DNA of 36,299 bases from Acetobacteraceae bacterium (lineage in GTDB: Bacteria > Pseudomonadota > Alphaproteobacteria > Acetobacterales > Acetobacteraceae): assembly GCA_027451405.1 (NCBI GenBank), contig DAIDJM010000056.1:1-36299 (forward strand), in the 5' to 3' direction. Positions 1-7,257 of the stretch are shown here, one piece after another; the stretch's first letter is position 1, and every line of letters starts with the position of its first letter. The notes under the pieces are model-generated. The model saw only the letters and a program-made list of their open reading frames with translations, searched no databases and was not told where the DNA came from. Made by a program: the position numbers and the translations under genes.

Positions 1-2
1 GC

Positions 3-140
3 ATCGAGCGGTTCTTCAACCGGATCAAGCAGTTCCGGCGGGTCGCCACCCGATACGAAAAGCTCGCCAGCAACTATTTGGCCATGGTCAAGCTCGCCGC
101 CATTCGGCTCTGGCTACGAGCTTATGAGTCCACGACCTAG
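3..140 (+). CDS. IS5-family transposase, C-terminal fragment (runs off the window start)
   Basis: The window opens inside a reading frame that ends with TAG at 138-140. The 45 visible residues start IERFFNRIKQFRRVATRYEK and end LWLRAYESTT. This is the hallmark C-terminus of IS5-family (IS1031/IS427-like) DDE transposases: the Glu in IER is the last catalytic acidic residue, and the following R..K spacing fits the Y-R-E-K signature. The upstream part, including the two Asp residues, lies outside the window, so intactness cannot be judged. I could not identify the terminal inverted repeat downstream. Such elements are abundant in acetic acid bacteria and relatives. The lower GC of the next 500 bases suggests the neighbourhood has been disturbed by insertion. 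Confidence 0.85.
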   Translation: MERFFNRIKQFRRVATRYEKLASNYLAMVKLAAIRLWLRAYESTT

Positions 141-229
141 CTCGCCTCCCACAATCGTCGTCTATCTCGAAATGTGTTGCCTGCATCCACGACTGGCTTC
201 ATGCAAGGCCTAATGCACCTGTTGACGCT

Positions 230-637
230 GTGCTGCTGTATCAGCCGGTCGTTGCTTCGGTGGCGGCTGGCACTCATAGTATCGTTCACGTGGTTGACGC
301 CGTCATCGGCCCGGGCTTCTTGCAATGGCGCGAGAGAGTTCGTCGCCCAGACATCGTAGTCCAGGCTAACACTTTTGTGGGATTATGCACCAAAACTCCC
401 ACCAGGGTTATTTGCGCGGACGGATCCGGTTTTGAGGGTAAATACATCTATCAAAGGGGCGAAATTTACCTGGCGTGTGAGCCGGGTACAAAGGAGGGTG
501 AACTCGGATCCGGAGAGCTTTCTAATCCCTATCCAGGCGTTATCGTAAATCTTGTTTTCCACCTCCCCGGGCAGCAAGGCCATATTGTCGTCCGAGGAAA
601 TTTTCCTCCGGACAACAAATTGTCGCTCTATTCGTAG
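230..637 (+). CDS. Hypothetical protein, possibly a frameshifted remnant
   Basis: This open frame would encode 135 residues from a GTG start. I do not recognise the product. The part from about residue 40 (VQANTFVGLCTKTP onward) has four Cys and many Gly, as in a small secreted protein, but the N-terminus does not look like a signal peptide. In the neighbouring frame, 174-359 encodes a convincing signal-peptide-like stretch (Arg residues, then LALIVSFTWL, then an ARA cleavage-like site) that ends where this ORF becomes plausible. One reading is a secreted-protein gene broken by a frameshift near 340-360. Another is that neither frame is real. GC content is visibly lower than in the rest of the window and no clear ribosome binding site precedes 230. 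Confidence 0.3.
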   Translation: MLLYQPVVASVAAGTHSIVHVVDAVIGPGFLQWRERVRRPDIVVQANTFVGLCTKTPTRVICADGSGFEGKYIYQRGEIYLACEPGTKEGELGSGELSNPYPGVIVNLVFHLPGQQGHIVVRGNFPPDNKLSLYS

Positions 638-640
638 CAA

Positions 641-1150
641 TTTAGGGCGGTCTTCAGAAAAGTAGGGCGGCCTTCAGCCCACCGCCGCAACAAGCGGCAA
701 TCACTCAACTCTCTGACCCATCAAAACAGGCGCCAACACAAACAGCGGTAAGGTCGGTGCTTCCAGCGAAGCCCAGGGCGGAGAAGCGACGCACCATCCG
801 CCGCCCACCCGCCCCACCCAGCAACGGGCTCCAGCTACGCGTCGATCAGCCCCCGTAAGCCGCGTGAAAGTGGCACTCCAGACCTCATTCACCGCAAAAT
901 CGCTGGACGCAGCGGCAAATATCCAAACTGACGGGGTCTGGGGCCTTTCGGCCCCAGCGGGTCCCGGGCAGAGCCCGGGCCGCCGGAGGCACATCTCAAC
1001 CAAAAAGCGATGCCGCGACAGCGATTGATGTTCAGCTCACAGAAAGGTTAGCCTCACGCCGATGGCGGCAAGTGCACACCATCCAGCGCTGGCCGCGCGA
1101 GCCGCCGCCGCTCCCTTTCTCCGCACAACAATCCCCAGGGAAAACGTCTG
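641..1150. other. 510-base stretch without a supported gene
   Basis: I see no convincing coding region here. It contains a 14-base direct repeat (TAGGGCGGYCTTCAG-like, at about 643-656 and 663-676, 20-base period) and one copy of the GC-rich bipartite hairpin element at 937-990. The minus-strand frame through 701-1003 is largely a translation of that repeat element and is not credible. Confidence 0.5.
937..990 (+). repeat. GC-rich bipartite hairpin element, copy 1
   Basis: Two adjacent palindromes: GGGGCC-tttc-GGCCCC followed by CCCGGGC-aga-GCCCGGG, ending in CGCCGGAGGC. The same design recurs at 7202-7247, 12518-12583 (reverse orientation), 13164-13257 (with an insertion) and, more divergently, 33782-33862. 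All copies are intergenic. They could act as REP-like elements or transcription terminators. Confidence 0.7.
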
Positions 1151-2779
1151 ATGACCGAATTTCGACGCCTGACCAAAACTGGCGTTCCCAGACCGATCGC
1201 CCGCACCGCCGCGTGCCTGATGCTCTCGGCCGCTTTTCTGCCGAATGCCAGCCAGGCGCAGGATGCGCCCGCCAGCAGCCGCCAGTTGCCGGCTCGCGGC
1301 ACCACCTCGGCCACCGCCGCCGTCAGTCGAACCTGGGCGGATATCGAAGCGACCGGGCGCACCCTCGCCGACCGGCATTTCATTCCCCGCGCGCAGATCC
1401 CGCCGCGCCCGACCATGGACCCGGCACAATACGAGGCGATCAAGGCGCAAGCGGCCCGCGCGCCGCGTCTCGCCAAACCCATTCGCGCTTTGCCGCCCGG
1501 CGCGCCGATGACGATCATCATCAACAAGCCCGGCCCCACCCAGGCGGGCGCCGGCAACGGCTATTACCCACCCGACTCGAATGGCGGCATCAGCCCGACG
1601 CAGGTCGTCGATCCGGTCAACCTCACGTTCAATGTCTATAACCGCAACGGGAAGCTGCTGAAGACCACCACCTTCAACGCGTTCCTCAACACCACGAATT
1701 CGCTCTCCGACCCGCGCGTGCTGTGGGATCCGATCTGGAACCGCTGGGTGCTGTCCATCATCGACGTGCCGGCGAGCGCCAGCGCGAGCCCGGCCTGCTT
1801 TTGGCTCGCCGCATCGAAGACGGCGAACGCCACCGGCGCCTGGTGGATCTACCACGCCTGCTCGGGTGGCGGCATCTTCGCGGCCGGCGATCTCTGGGAT
1901 TATGACCAGCTCGGCATGGCGCAGGACAGCCTGATGCTGACCGGCAATATTTTCGGGTATAGCACGGGCTTCAAAGGCCCGGTGATCGAGTCCGTGGCCA
2001 AGGCGGACATCTATAACGGTCTCGGCTTTTCCGCCCCGGCCTATGCCGGCGGCACCGGCATGAACACCATCTCGCCACAACGCGTCCTCGACAACAATTC
2101 GACCGCTTATTTCGTGACCACAACCAGCACCAACGGCATTCGCCTGATCGCCGGCAGCAACCTGCAAAATGGCTCCTACGGCGGCTACACGCTGCTGCCG
2201 GAAATCGCCTCACCTTGGGCAGTCCCACGCGCCGCCAACCAGCCGGGAACCAGCGCCATGCTGGACACGCTGGACGGGCGCTTCGCCGCGCCAGGCACCC
2301 AGTACGGCAATTATCTCTGGGCTGTGCACACCGAGTCGCTGTCCGGCTACCCGTCGCCGAAATTCTTCCAGATCGACACCAATGCGAACGCCCTCGTGCA
2401 ATCCGGCAACTTTTACGCCTCGGCCTCGTCGGACGATTGGAATCCTTCGATCGCCGGAACGCCCAACGGCGACGCTTTCGTAACCTGGAGCAGCACCGAT
2501 ACGCCGGCGGGCCTGAATGCCCAGATTCGTTTCAGCGGCCGACAGGCGGCGGATGCCGTCGGCGTGATCGGCTCCGGGAGCGTGCTTGTCCAATCCACAC
2601 ATCACCTGACGGGGAACACCCAAGGCAGTGTGCAACGCTGGGGCGACTATTCGATGACAGCGCTCGACCCCGTCGCGTCCACCTGCGGCGCCTACCAGCG
2701 CGCCGCGATCTTCAACGAAAAGATCGTCAACAGCTCGACCTGGGGCGTGCAATACGGGCTGATCGGCTTCTGCCCATAA
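1151..2779 (+). CDS. Large secreted protein, probable beta-propeller-like exoprotein
   Basis: Encodes 542 residues. Residues 1-36 form a Sec-type signal peptide (basic start, hydrophobic AACLMLSAAFL, cleavage after SQA or AQA), so the product is probably periplasmic or exported. An AGGGAA sequence about 8 bases upstream can serve as ribosome binding site for the ATG at 1151. The mature part is rich in Gly, Ser, Thr, Asn and Trp. It includes DPRVLWDPIWNRWVLSIID and, near the end, QRWGDYSMTALDPV. Similar 'DPR..YD...RW' and 'RWGDYS...DP' motifs occur in uncharacterised bacterial exoproteins with repeated beta-sheet blades; I am going by motif resemblance only. No catalytic motif was recognised and no function is assigned. 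It is monocistronic and faces a convergent gene across a strong hairpin. Confidence 0.8.
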   Translation: MTEFRRLTKTGVPRPIARTAACLMLSAAFLPNASQAQDAPASSRQLPARGTTSATAAVSRTWADIEATGRTLADRHFIPRAQIPPRPTMDPAQYEAIKAQAARAPRLAKPIRALPPGAPMTIIINKPGPTQAGAGNGYYPPDSNGGISPTQVVDPVNLTFNVYNRNGKLLKTTTFNAFLNTTNSLSDPRVLWDPIWNRWVLSIIDVPASASASPACFWLAASKTANATGAWWIYHACSGGGIFAAGDLWDYDQLGMAQDSLMLTGNIFGYSTGFKGPVIESVAKADIYNGLGFSAPAYAGGTGMNTISPQRVLDNNSTAYFVTTTSTNGIRLIAGSNLQNGSYGGYTLLPEIASPWAVPRAANQPGTSAMLDTLDGRFAAPGTQYGNYLWAVHTESLSGYPSPKFFQIDTNANALVQSGNFYASASSDDWNPSIAGTPNGDAFVTWSSTDTPAGLNAQIRFSGRQAADAVGVIGSGSVLVQSTHHLTGNTQGSVQRWGDYSMTALDPVASTCGAYQRAAIFNEKIVNSSTWGVQYGLIGFCP

Positions 2780-2793
2780 CCGGCGCGGCCTCG

Positions 2794-2837
2794 CAGGTGC
2801 CGTTGGTGGCGCGACGTCGCGCAACCGGCGGCACCTG
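2794..2837. terminator. Bidirectional hairpin between convergent genes
   Basis: CAGGTGCCG at 2794-2802 pairs with CGGCACCTG at 2829-2837, and an inner GCGCGAC/GTCGCGC palindrome extends the structure. It lies between the stop of the 1151-2779 gene and the end of the minus-strand DUF1254 gene, so it could terminate both. There is no long T-run. Confidence 0.55.
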
Positions 2838-2870
2838 TCTCGCAGCCAGCGCGGTCGCCGCCGCGCCCGC

Positions 2871-4307
2871 CTAAACCCCCACCCGCTCCACCGGCGGCGG
2901 CTTCCAGCTCCCATCCAGAATCGATGGCGGATGTTCCTTCGGCCAATACATCCGCATCATCAGAACGAAAGGCCCTTTCGGCGCCGGCAGCCAGTTCGAT
3001 TCCCGCTCCGCGCCCGGACTGTCCGCCTGCACGTAGAGCGTCACCGTTCCATCCGCGTCCGCCTTCAGCGTATCCCGCGCGCTCAGCGTGTACCGGTTCA
3101 GCGGATTATTCACGAAGAAATACGCAGAATCATACATCGTGATCGACCAGAAAGCCCGCGTCGGCGGCATCTGCCCGCCCGCAAACCGCATGACATACTG
3201 GCTCGTCGCGCCGTCGAATTTGTGCCCCGAAATATCCGCAAGCGCCGTCGGATAAACCGCGTCCTCGATGAGATTGCAGCCGAGACCGAGCCGCGTGATG
3301 ATCGCGCGCTGCACGTAATCGGTGCCATATCGCCCGGCCGGCCTGAAGAACGCCCAGCCGTTCAGAACTTCGCCGCCATGCGCGAAATGCGCCATGATCT
3401 GCTCAACCGCGAGCCGCGGCACCTGGTCCAGATCGGGCACCGCCGCCAGCTTGTCGCCGTCCAGATCGCGCCCCGGCTCGAGCCCGATCGCCGCGAATTT
3501 CGCCAAAGCCGGCGCATCCGCCGCATAGGGCGGATTTTGTTTCATTAGCGTTGACAACAGCGAGAAAAACCGCGCCGGCGGCATGGACTCCACCTGCTCG
3601 CGCGGCGGCACGCGCATCTCCACGCCCGGATCGACCACGCCGCGCGCCGGCCTATAGGCCCGACCCCAGGCGCTCAGCGGAAACAGCTTGTATTGATCCT
3701 GGATCGCATGGACCGCGTCGTAATCCGCCTTCGTGCCCGTGCAATAGGTGCGCCCCAGAATCCAGACCATGTTGGTGCTCGAGCTCAGCAGCTCGACGCC
3801 GGGCGGCAGCCGCCCCGACCAGCCAGGCCCCGCGATCGCGAAACTGCCCGCGCCGGTGCCGGTCGTGCGCGTCCCCGGATTGGCGAACACGTCGGTCCAG
3901 CCCTCGAGCATCGGCATCAGGTAATAGCGTCCATGCTCGTCCGGCACCTGCAGGACCCAGGGGCCATCCGAGAGATCGAGCCACGCCGCGCTGTAGAGCG
4001 TATCCGCGTTCGGCGCCGTCACCGCCCTGAATTGCGCGTCCGGATATTGCCGCAGATGCGCGAACTGCCCCATCGGCGCGCGCATCCCCTCGGCTTCCGC
4101 CACATTGGTGAGGACCCGCCGCGTGATCTCCATCGTCACCAGCGGATAGCCGAAAATATAGGCCTCCACGGCAAGCTCGCGCAGCCGCATGCCCGGCTCG
4201 GTCGCCGGCGCGGGCGCATCGGCGATCTGCGCCCGGACCCGCCCCCCGCACAGCAGCGGAACCATCATCGACGCCGCGGCCAGATGCCGCCTGGTAATAC
4301 CCGCCAC
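2871..4307 (-). CDS. DUF1254/DUF1214 domain-containing secreted protein
   Basis: Encodes 478 residues from a GTG at 4307-4305, chosen because GGAGGG lies 6 bases upstream and because the N-terminus then becomes a Tat-like signal (MAGITRRHLAAASMMVPLL, cleavage around RVRA). The open frame continues upstream, but that part has no homologous look. The DUF1254 part is about residues 45-180 (AVEAYIFGYPLVTMEITRR, NADTLYSAAWLDLSDGPWVL). The C-terminal DUF1214 part is about 340-465 (FWSITMYDSAYFFVNNPLNRY, YVQADSPG). The family is widespread in Proteobacteria and of unknown biochemical function. The Tat-type signal suggests it folds before export to the periplasm. It is divergent from the peptide transporter gene at 4504, sharing a 196-base promoter region. 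Confidence 0.9.
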   Translation of the reverse strand: MAGITRRHLAAASMMVPLLCGGRVRAQIADAPAPATEPGMRLRELAVEAYIFGYPLVTMEITRRVLTNVAEAEGMRAPMGQFAHLRQYPDAQFRAVTAPNADTLYSAAWLDLSDGPWVLQVPDEHGRYYLMPMLEGWTDVFANPGTRTTGTGAGSFAIAGPGWSGRLPPGVELLSSSTNMVWILGRTYCTGTKADYDAVHAIQDQYKLFPLSAWGRAYRPARGVVDPGVEMRVPPREQVESMPPARFFSLLSTLMKQNPPYAADAPALAKFAAIGLEPGRDLDGDKLAAVPDLDQVPRLAVEQIMAHFAHGGEVLNGWAFFRPAGRYGTDYVQRAIITRLGLGCNLIEDAVYPTALADISGHKFDGATSQYVMRFAGGQMPPTRAFWSITMYDSAYFFVNNPLNRYTLSARDTLKADADGTVTLYVQADSPGAERESNWLPAPKGPFVLMMRMYWPKEHPPSILDGSWKPPPVERVGV

Positions 4308-4503
4308 GGATCCCTCCAACGCCCCGCCTGGGAGGAATTCGGAGCACCACCCCCCTGCCCCGCCTATGCCGTTTCGGCATCGGTGCGCCCCGCCCGGAGG
4401 ACGACCCGGGCGCCTCCGCCCGACCTTGCGTCCCGCCGCAATTCCCCCCATGCCGGCTCCCCTGGCGCGCCCGGAAAGCGCGCCGAACCCGAGAGCCTGC
4501 CCC

Positions 4504-5916
4504 ATGCCCCGACCCGCCCCGCGCGACTTCCTCGGCCATCCCATCGGCCTCTCGGTCCTGTTCGGCACCGAAATGTGGGAGCGCTTCTGCTATTACGGCA
4601 TGCGCGCGCTGCTCACGCTCTACATGGTCGATTTCCTGTTCGTGGCGCCGCATCCCGAGACGATCATCGGCTACCACGCCGTCAAATCCCTCTTCCAAAC
4701 CCTGCGCGGCCCGCTCGGCACCGACGGCCTCGCCGCCATGGTCTACGGCACCTACACCTCGCTGATTTATCTCTCCGGCCTGATCGGCGGTTATTTCGCC
4801 GACACCATCCTCGGCCAGCGCCGCGCCGTCTTCGTGGGCGGCCTCACCATGGCCGCCGGCGAATTCCTGCTGATGGCGCCGAATTTCTTTTTCATCGGGC
4901 TGGCCGTGATGATCGCCGGCAACGGCTTCTTCAAGCCCAACATCGCGACCCAGGTCGGCGGCCTCTACGCGCCCGGCGACCGCCGCATCGACAGTGCCTA
5001 TTCGGTCTTCTATCTCGGCATCAATCTGGGTGCCACCTTCGCCCCCTTCGTCACCGGCGCGCTCGGCGACAGCGGCCCCGGCGCACCCCCCACCTGGCAT
5101 TGGGGTTTCGCTGCCGCCGGCGTCGGCATGCTGCTCGGCCTGCTGATCTACGCGATCGGCGGCCGCAACCTCCCGCCCGACGTTCGCCGCCGCCGCCTCG
5201 CCCAGTCCGCCCCCAAAACAAAACTCACCGCCACCGACTGGCGCGTCATCGCCGCCCTGGGCGCGGTCGCCTTCTTCAATCTGTTCTTCTGGGGCTGCTA
5301 CGAACAGCAGGGCCTGACCATTGCGCTCATGGCGCAGAACGACGCGAATCTCGCGACCCCGATCGGCGCGCTGAAACCCGCCTATGTGCAGGCCTTCAAC
5401 CCGCTCTTCATCCTGCTGCTGACCCCGCTCGTGGTCGCGCTCTGGGCCTGGCAATCCAGGCGCCGCGGCGCGCCTTCGCCGGTCGTCAAAATGGCGATCG
5501 GCTGCGCCATCGCCGCCATCAGTTACGCGCTGCTGGTGATCCCGGCCGCTTCGATCGATGCCGGCCACAAGCCCACCTGGCTCTGGCTGCTCGCCGCCTC
5601 CGGCGTGCTGACGCTCGGCGAGCTCTATCTCTCCCCGGTCGGCCTATCGCTCTTCGCCCAGGCCGCTCCCGCGCAAGTCGTCTCGCTGATGATGGGCGTG
5701 AACTATCTCTCGAACGCCGCCGGCAACTATCTTGCCGGCTATTTGGGCACGTTCTGGGAGCGCATGCCCAAATCCCAGTTCTTCCTGATGCTCACGCTCA
5801 TCTGCGCAACGACCGCGCTGGCCATCGCCGCCTTGAGCCCGATCCTCCGAGGCGCCCTGACCGCAACGACCACCGCCCCCCGAATGGAACCCGACCCCGC
5901 CGAAACCCCCCGATAA
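4504..5916 (+). CDS. POT/PTR2-family peptide:proton symporter
   Basis: Encodes 470 residues and about 12-14 membrane segments. Family signatures are clear: EMWERFCYYGMRALL near residue 20 (the ExxERFxYYG proton-coupling motif) and FYLGINLGATFAP around residue 175 (PTR2 signature 2). GNGFFKPNIATQVG and NLFFWGCYEQQG are also typical. The product should import di- and tripeptides across the inner membrane, driven by the proton gradient. The ATG at 4504 was chosen because it places the conserved N-terminal motif at the usual distance; a GAGAG sequence precedes it weakly. The frame is open upstream, but that part is low-complexity and overlaps the divergent promoter region. A T-rich hairpin follows the stop. 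Confidence 0.93.
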   Translation: MPRPAPRDFLGHPIGLSVLFGTEMWERFCYYGMRALLTLYMVDFLFVAPHPETIIGYHAVKSLFQTLRGPLGTDGLAAMVYGTYTSLIYLSGLIGGYFADTILGQRRAVFVGGLTMAAGEFLLMAPNFFFIGLAVMIAGNGFFKPNIATQVGGLYAPGDRRIDSAYSVFYLGINLGATFAPFVTGALGDSGPGAPPTWHWGFAAAGVGMLLGLLIYAIGGRNLPPDVRRRRLAQSAPKTKLTATDWRVIAALGAVAFFNLFFWGCYEQQGLTIALMAQNDANLATPIGALKPAYVQAFNPLFILLLTPLVVALWAWQSRRRGAPSPVVKMAIGCAIAAISYALLVIPAASIDAGHKPTWLWLLAASGVLTLGELYLSPVGLSLFAQAAPAQVVSLMMGVNYLSNAAGNYLAGYLGTFWERMPKSQFFLMLTLICATTALAIAALSPILRGALTATTTAPRMEPDPAETPR

Positions 5917-5933
5917 CAGACGACGTCTCTTCG

Positions 5934-5957
5934 CTTCTTTTTCTTCAGAAAAAGAAG
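5934..5957. terminator. AT-rich bidirectional terminator, copy 1
   Basis: A perfect 11-bp stem (CTTCTTTTTCT, loop TC, AGAAAAAGAAG) lies between the convergent ends of the peptide transporter gene and the small minus-strand ORF at 5964. The same stem occurs at 8296-8319, and a related one at 8389-8412. The AT-rich composition stands out against the surrounding DNA. Confidence 0.8.
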
Positions 5958-5963
5958 AATCCT

Positions 5964-6113
5964 TTACGCCGCCCTCAACCGGGCCTGCTCCCAAGCAAAA
6001 GCCCGCACCTTCCGCCGGTGCTTCCGCCAGGCCGACGTCCCCCGGTAGCGCGCAAACGGCGCCACTTTCTGCCGCTGCCGCGGCGGGTAGCTCTTCCCGT
6101 TCTTCTTCGTCAT
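5964..6113 (-). CDS. Small basic protein, 49 residues
   Basis: Reads from ATG (6113-6111) to TAA (5966-5964). The product starts MTKKNGKSYPPRQRQKVAPF, continues with a Trp-containing Lys/Arg-rich helix-like segment and ends EQARLRAA. About nine codons in ten end in G or C, which is the coding bias of this genome and unlikely in random frame. A weak AAGGCGAG ribosome binding site precedes the start. A terminator hairpin follows directly at the 3' end. The strongly basic composition suggests RNA, DNA or ribosome association, but that is only inference; I do not recognise a family. It is divergent from the Hsp20 gene. Confidence 0.55.
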   Translation of the reverse strand: MTKKNGKSYPPRQRQKVAPFARYRGTSAWRKHRRKVRAFAWEQARLRAA

Positions 6114-6212
6114 CGCTCGCCTTGCCCTGTTCAGGTCCGGCGCGCCTTCTGCCGCTCCAAACCCCCGAAGGCAAGCGGCGCGAGACTTGCAACCCTCGGG
6201 GCAATGCCGAGA

Positions 6213-6241
6213 CTTGCAACCCCGCCTGCAAACCCCGAAAT
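6213..6241 (+). promoter_or_regulatory. Putative RpoH (sigma-32) heat-shock promoter for the Hsp20 operon
   Basis: CTTGCAA (6213-6219), a 13-base spacer, then CCCCGAAAT (6233-6241), resembling the CTTGAA-N13-17-CCCCAT heat-shock consensus. The -35-like block GAGACTTGCAACCC is duplicated 27 bases upstream at 6182-6195. Position 65 bases ahead of the Hsp20 start fits. Confidence 0.5.
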
Positions 6242-6306
6242 GGGAGCGCGTGCCAGGGTGCCGTCAGGGCCGAGGCACATCGTCTCGCTCTCTGGAGGAG
6301 GCCTGC

Positions 6307-6762
6307 TTGAACACCCGCGTATTCGCATCCCCGCTCTTCCTCGGATTCGACCATCTCGAGCAGATGATCGAGCGCGCGGCGAAGACCTCGTCCGACGGCT
6401 ACCCGCCCTACAATATCGAGCAGACCGGCCCGGCCGGCCTGCGCATCACGCTCGCGGTGGCCGGCTTCACGATGGACGAGCTGCAGATCACGCTCGAGGA
6501 CAACCAGCTCGTGATCCGTGGCCGCCAGGCCGACGACGGCCAGGGCCGGGTCTTTTTGCACCGCGGCATCGCCGCCCGGCAGTTCCAGCGCGCCTTCGTC
6601 ATCGCCGAGGGCATCGAGGTCAAGGGCGCCTGGCTCGACAACGGCCTGCTGCATATCGACCTCGCCCGCCCCCAGCCCGAGGCCCGCATCCAGCACATCA
6701 AGATCGCGCGCCCCGGCCGCCCCCAGCCCGCGACGGTCGATCAGGGCGGGAACGAGGAGTGA
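6307..6762 (+). CDS. Small heat-shock protein, Hsp20/alpha-crystallin family (IbpA-like)
   Basis: Encodes 151 residues. I place the start at TTG 6307 because GGAGGAGG (6294-6301) lies just upstream and because the family begins MxTRxFxSPLFLGFD. The frame is open further upstream, but that part is non-coding leader. Residues 1-40 are the typical alphaproteobacterial N-terminus (SPLFLGFDHLEQMIERAAK, YPPYNIEQ). The alpha-crystallin domain spans about 40-135, with GLLHIDL in the last strands and a C-terminal IKI (I-x-I) oligomer anchor. It is an ATP-independent holdase for unfolding cytosolic proteins. A RpoH-type promoter-like sequence lies upstream, and DUF1150 follows 107 bases downstream. The rare TTG start with a very strong ribosome binding site is notable. 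Confidence 0.93.
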   Translation: MNTRVFASPLFLGFDHLEQMIERAAKTSSDGYPPYNIEQTGPAGLRITLAVAGFTMDELQITLEDNQLVIRGRQADDGQGRVFLHRGIAARQFQRAFVIAEGIEVKGAWLDNGLLHIDLARPQPEARIQHIKIARPGRPQPATVDQGGNEE

Positions 6763-6869
6763 CCGTTTTTCTGCCGCAGCTTCGCCGCGATCGTCCTATC
6801 CTATCGAAACCGTAAAAGCCGGCGGCGCGTTGCCCGAACGGGGACCGGCGCCGGCATAGGAGACATCAG

Positions 6870-7124
6870 ATGGATCCCACCGGAACGAACGAGAACGAGA
6901 GCGCCGAACTCGTGCTGGCGCCCGATCTCCGTCATCTGTCCCCGGAACAATTCTCCACGCTCGGCGTGTCGCAGATCGCCTACGTGAAGCCGGTGCTGCT
7001 CAACGGCGCCCGCGCCTACGCGATCCACGGCGCCGACGGTTCGCCAATGGCGGTGGCCGGCGACGAGCAGGTGGCGATCGCGGCGATCGAACAGCACGAG
7101 ATGGTGGCGGCTTACGTCCACTGA
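6870..7124 (+). CDS. DUF1150 family protein
   Basis: Encodes 84 residues with AGGAG about 7 bases before the ATG. The core LSPEQFSTLGVSQIAYVKPV...AIHGADGSPMAVAGDEQVAIAAI matches the DUF1150 family as I know it. That family is small, confined mainly to Alphaproteobacteria and typically encoded immediately after an ibpA/Hsp20 gene, as here. Its function is unknown. Co-location suggests a role in or after heat stress, and it is probably co-transcribed from the upstream RpoH-like promoter. No membrane segment or signal peptide is visible. Confidence 0.88.
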   Translation: MDPTGTNENESAELVLAPDLRHLSPEQFSTLGVSQIAYVKPVLLNGARAYAIHGADGSPMAVAGDEQVAIAAIEQHEMVAAYVH

Positions 7125-7201
7125 AGCAGGATGCGTTTGGGTGGATGCGCGCCTCCGGCGGGCAAGCGGCGCTGGTTCTGCGGGTTTTCTAGGGTAACGG
7201 A

Positions 7202-7247
7202 TCTGGGGCCTTTCGGCCCCAGCTTGTCCCGGGCAGAGCCCGGGGCT
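7202..7247 (+). repeat. GC-rich bipartite hairpin element, copy 2
   Basis: Nearly identical to the copy at 937-990: CTGGGGCC-tttc-GGCCCCAG, two variable bases, then GTCCCGGGC-aga-GCCCGG. A GCCTCCGGCGGGC motif, the outer end seen in other copies, lies at about 7151-7163. It sits between convergent genes and may serve as their terminator. Confidence 0.7.
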
Positions 7248-7257
7248 CCCAAGGCCG

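Noticed and set aside
701-1003. 100-residue minus-strand frame containing RPGLCPGPAGAERPQTP
   Set aside because: That segment is the translation of the GC-rich hairpin element. A similar peptide appears in the minus-strand frame at 6801-7265 over copy 2, showing it comes from the repeat and not from a gene.
3652-5568. 638-residue minus-strand open frame across the DUF1254 and peptide-transporter genes
   Set aside because: It is antisense or out of frame to two well-supported genes, has Gly/Arg/Asp low-complexity composition and no recognisable domain. Such frames are expected at this GC content.
3693-6815. 1040-residue plus-strand open frame
   Set aside because: It is Arg/Pro-rich, shadows the peptide transporter and Hsp20 genes in another frame and crosses a terminator hairpin; an artefact of high GC.
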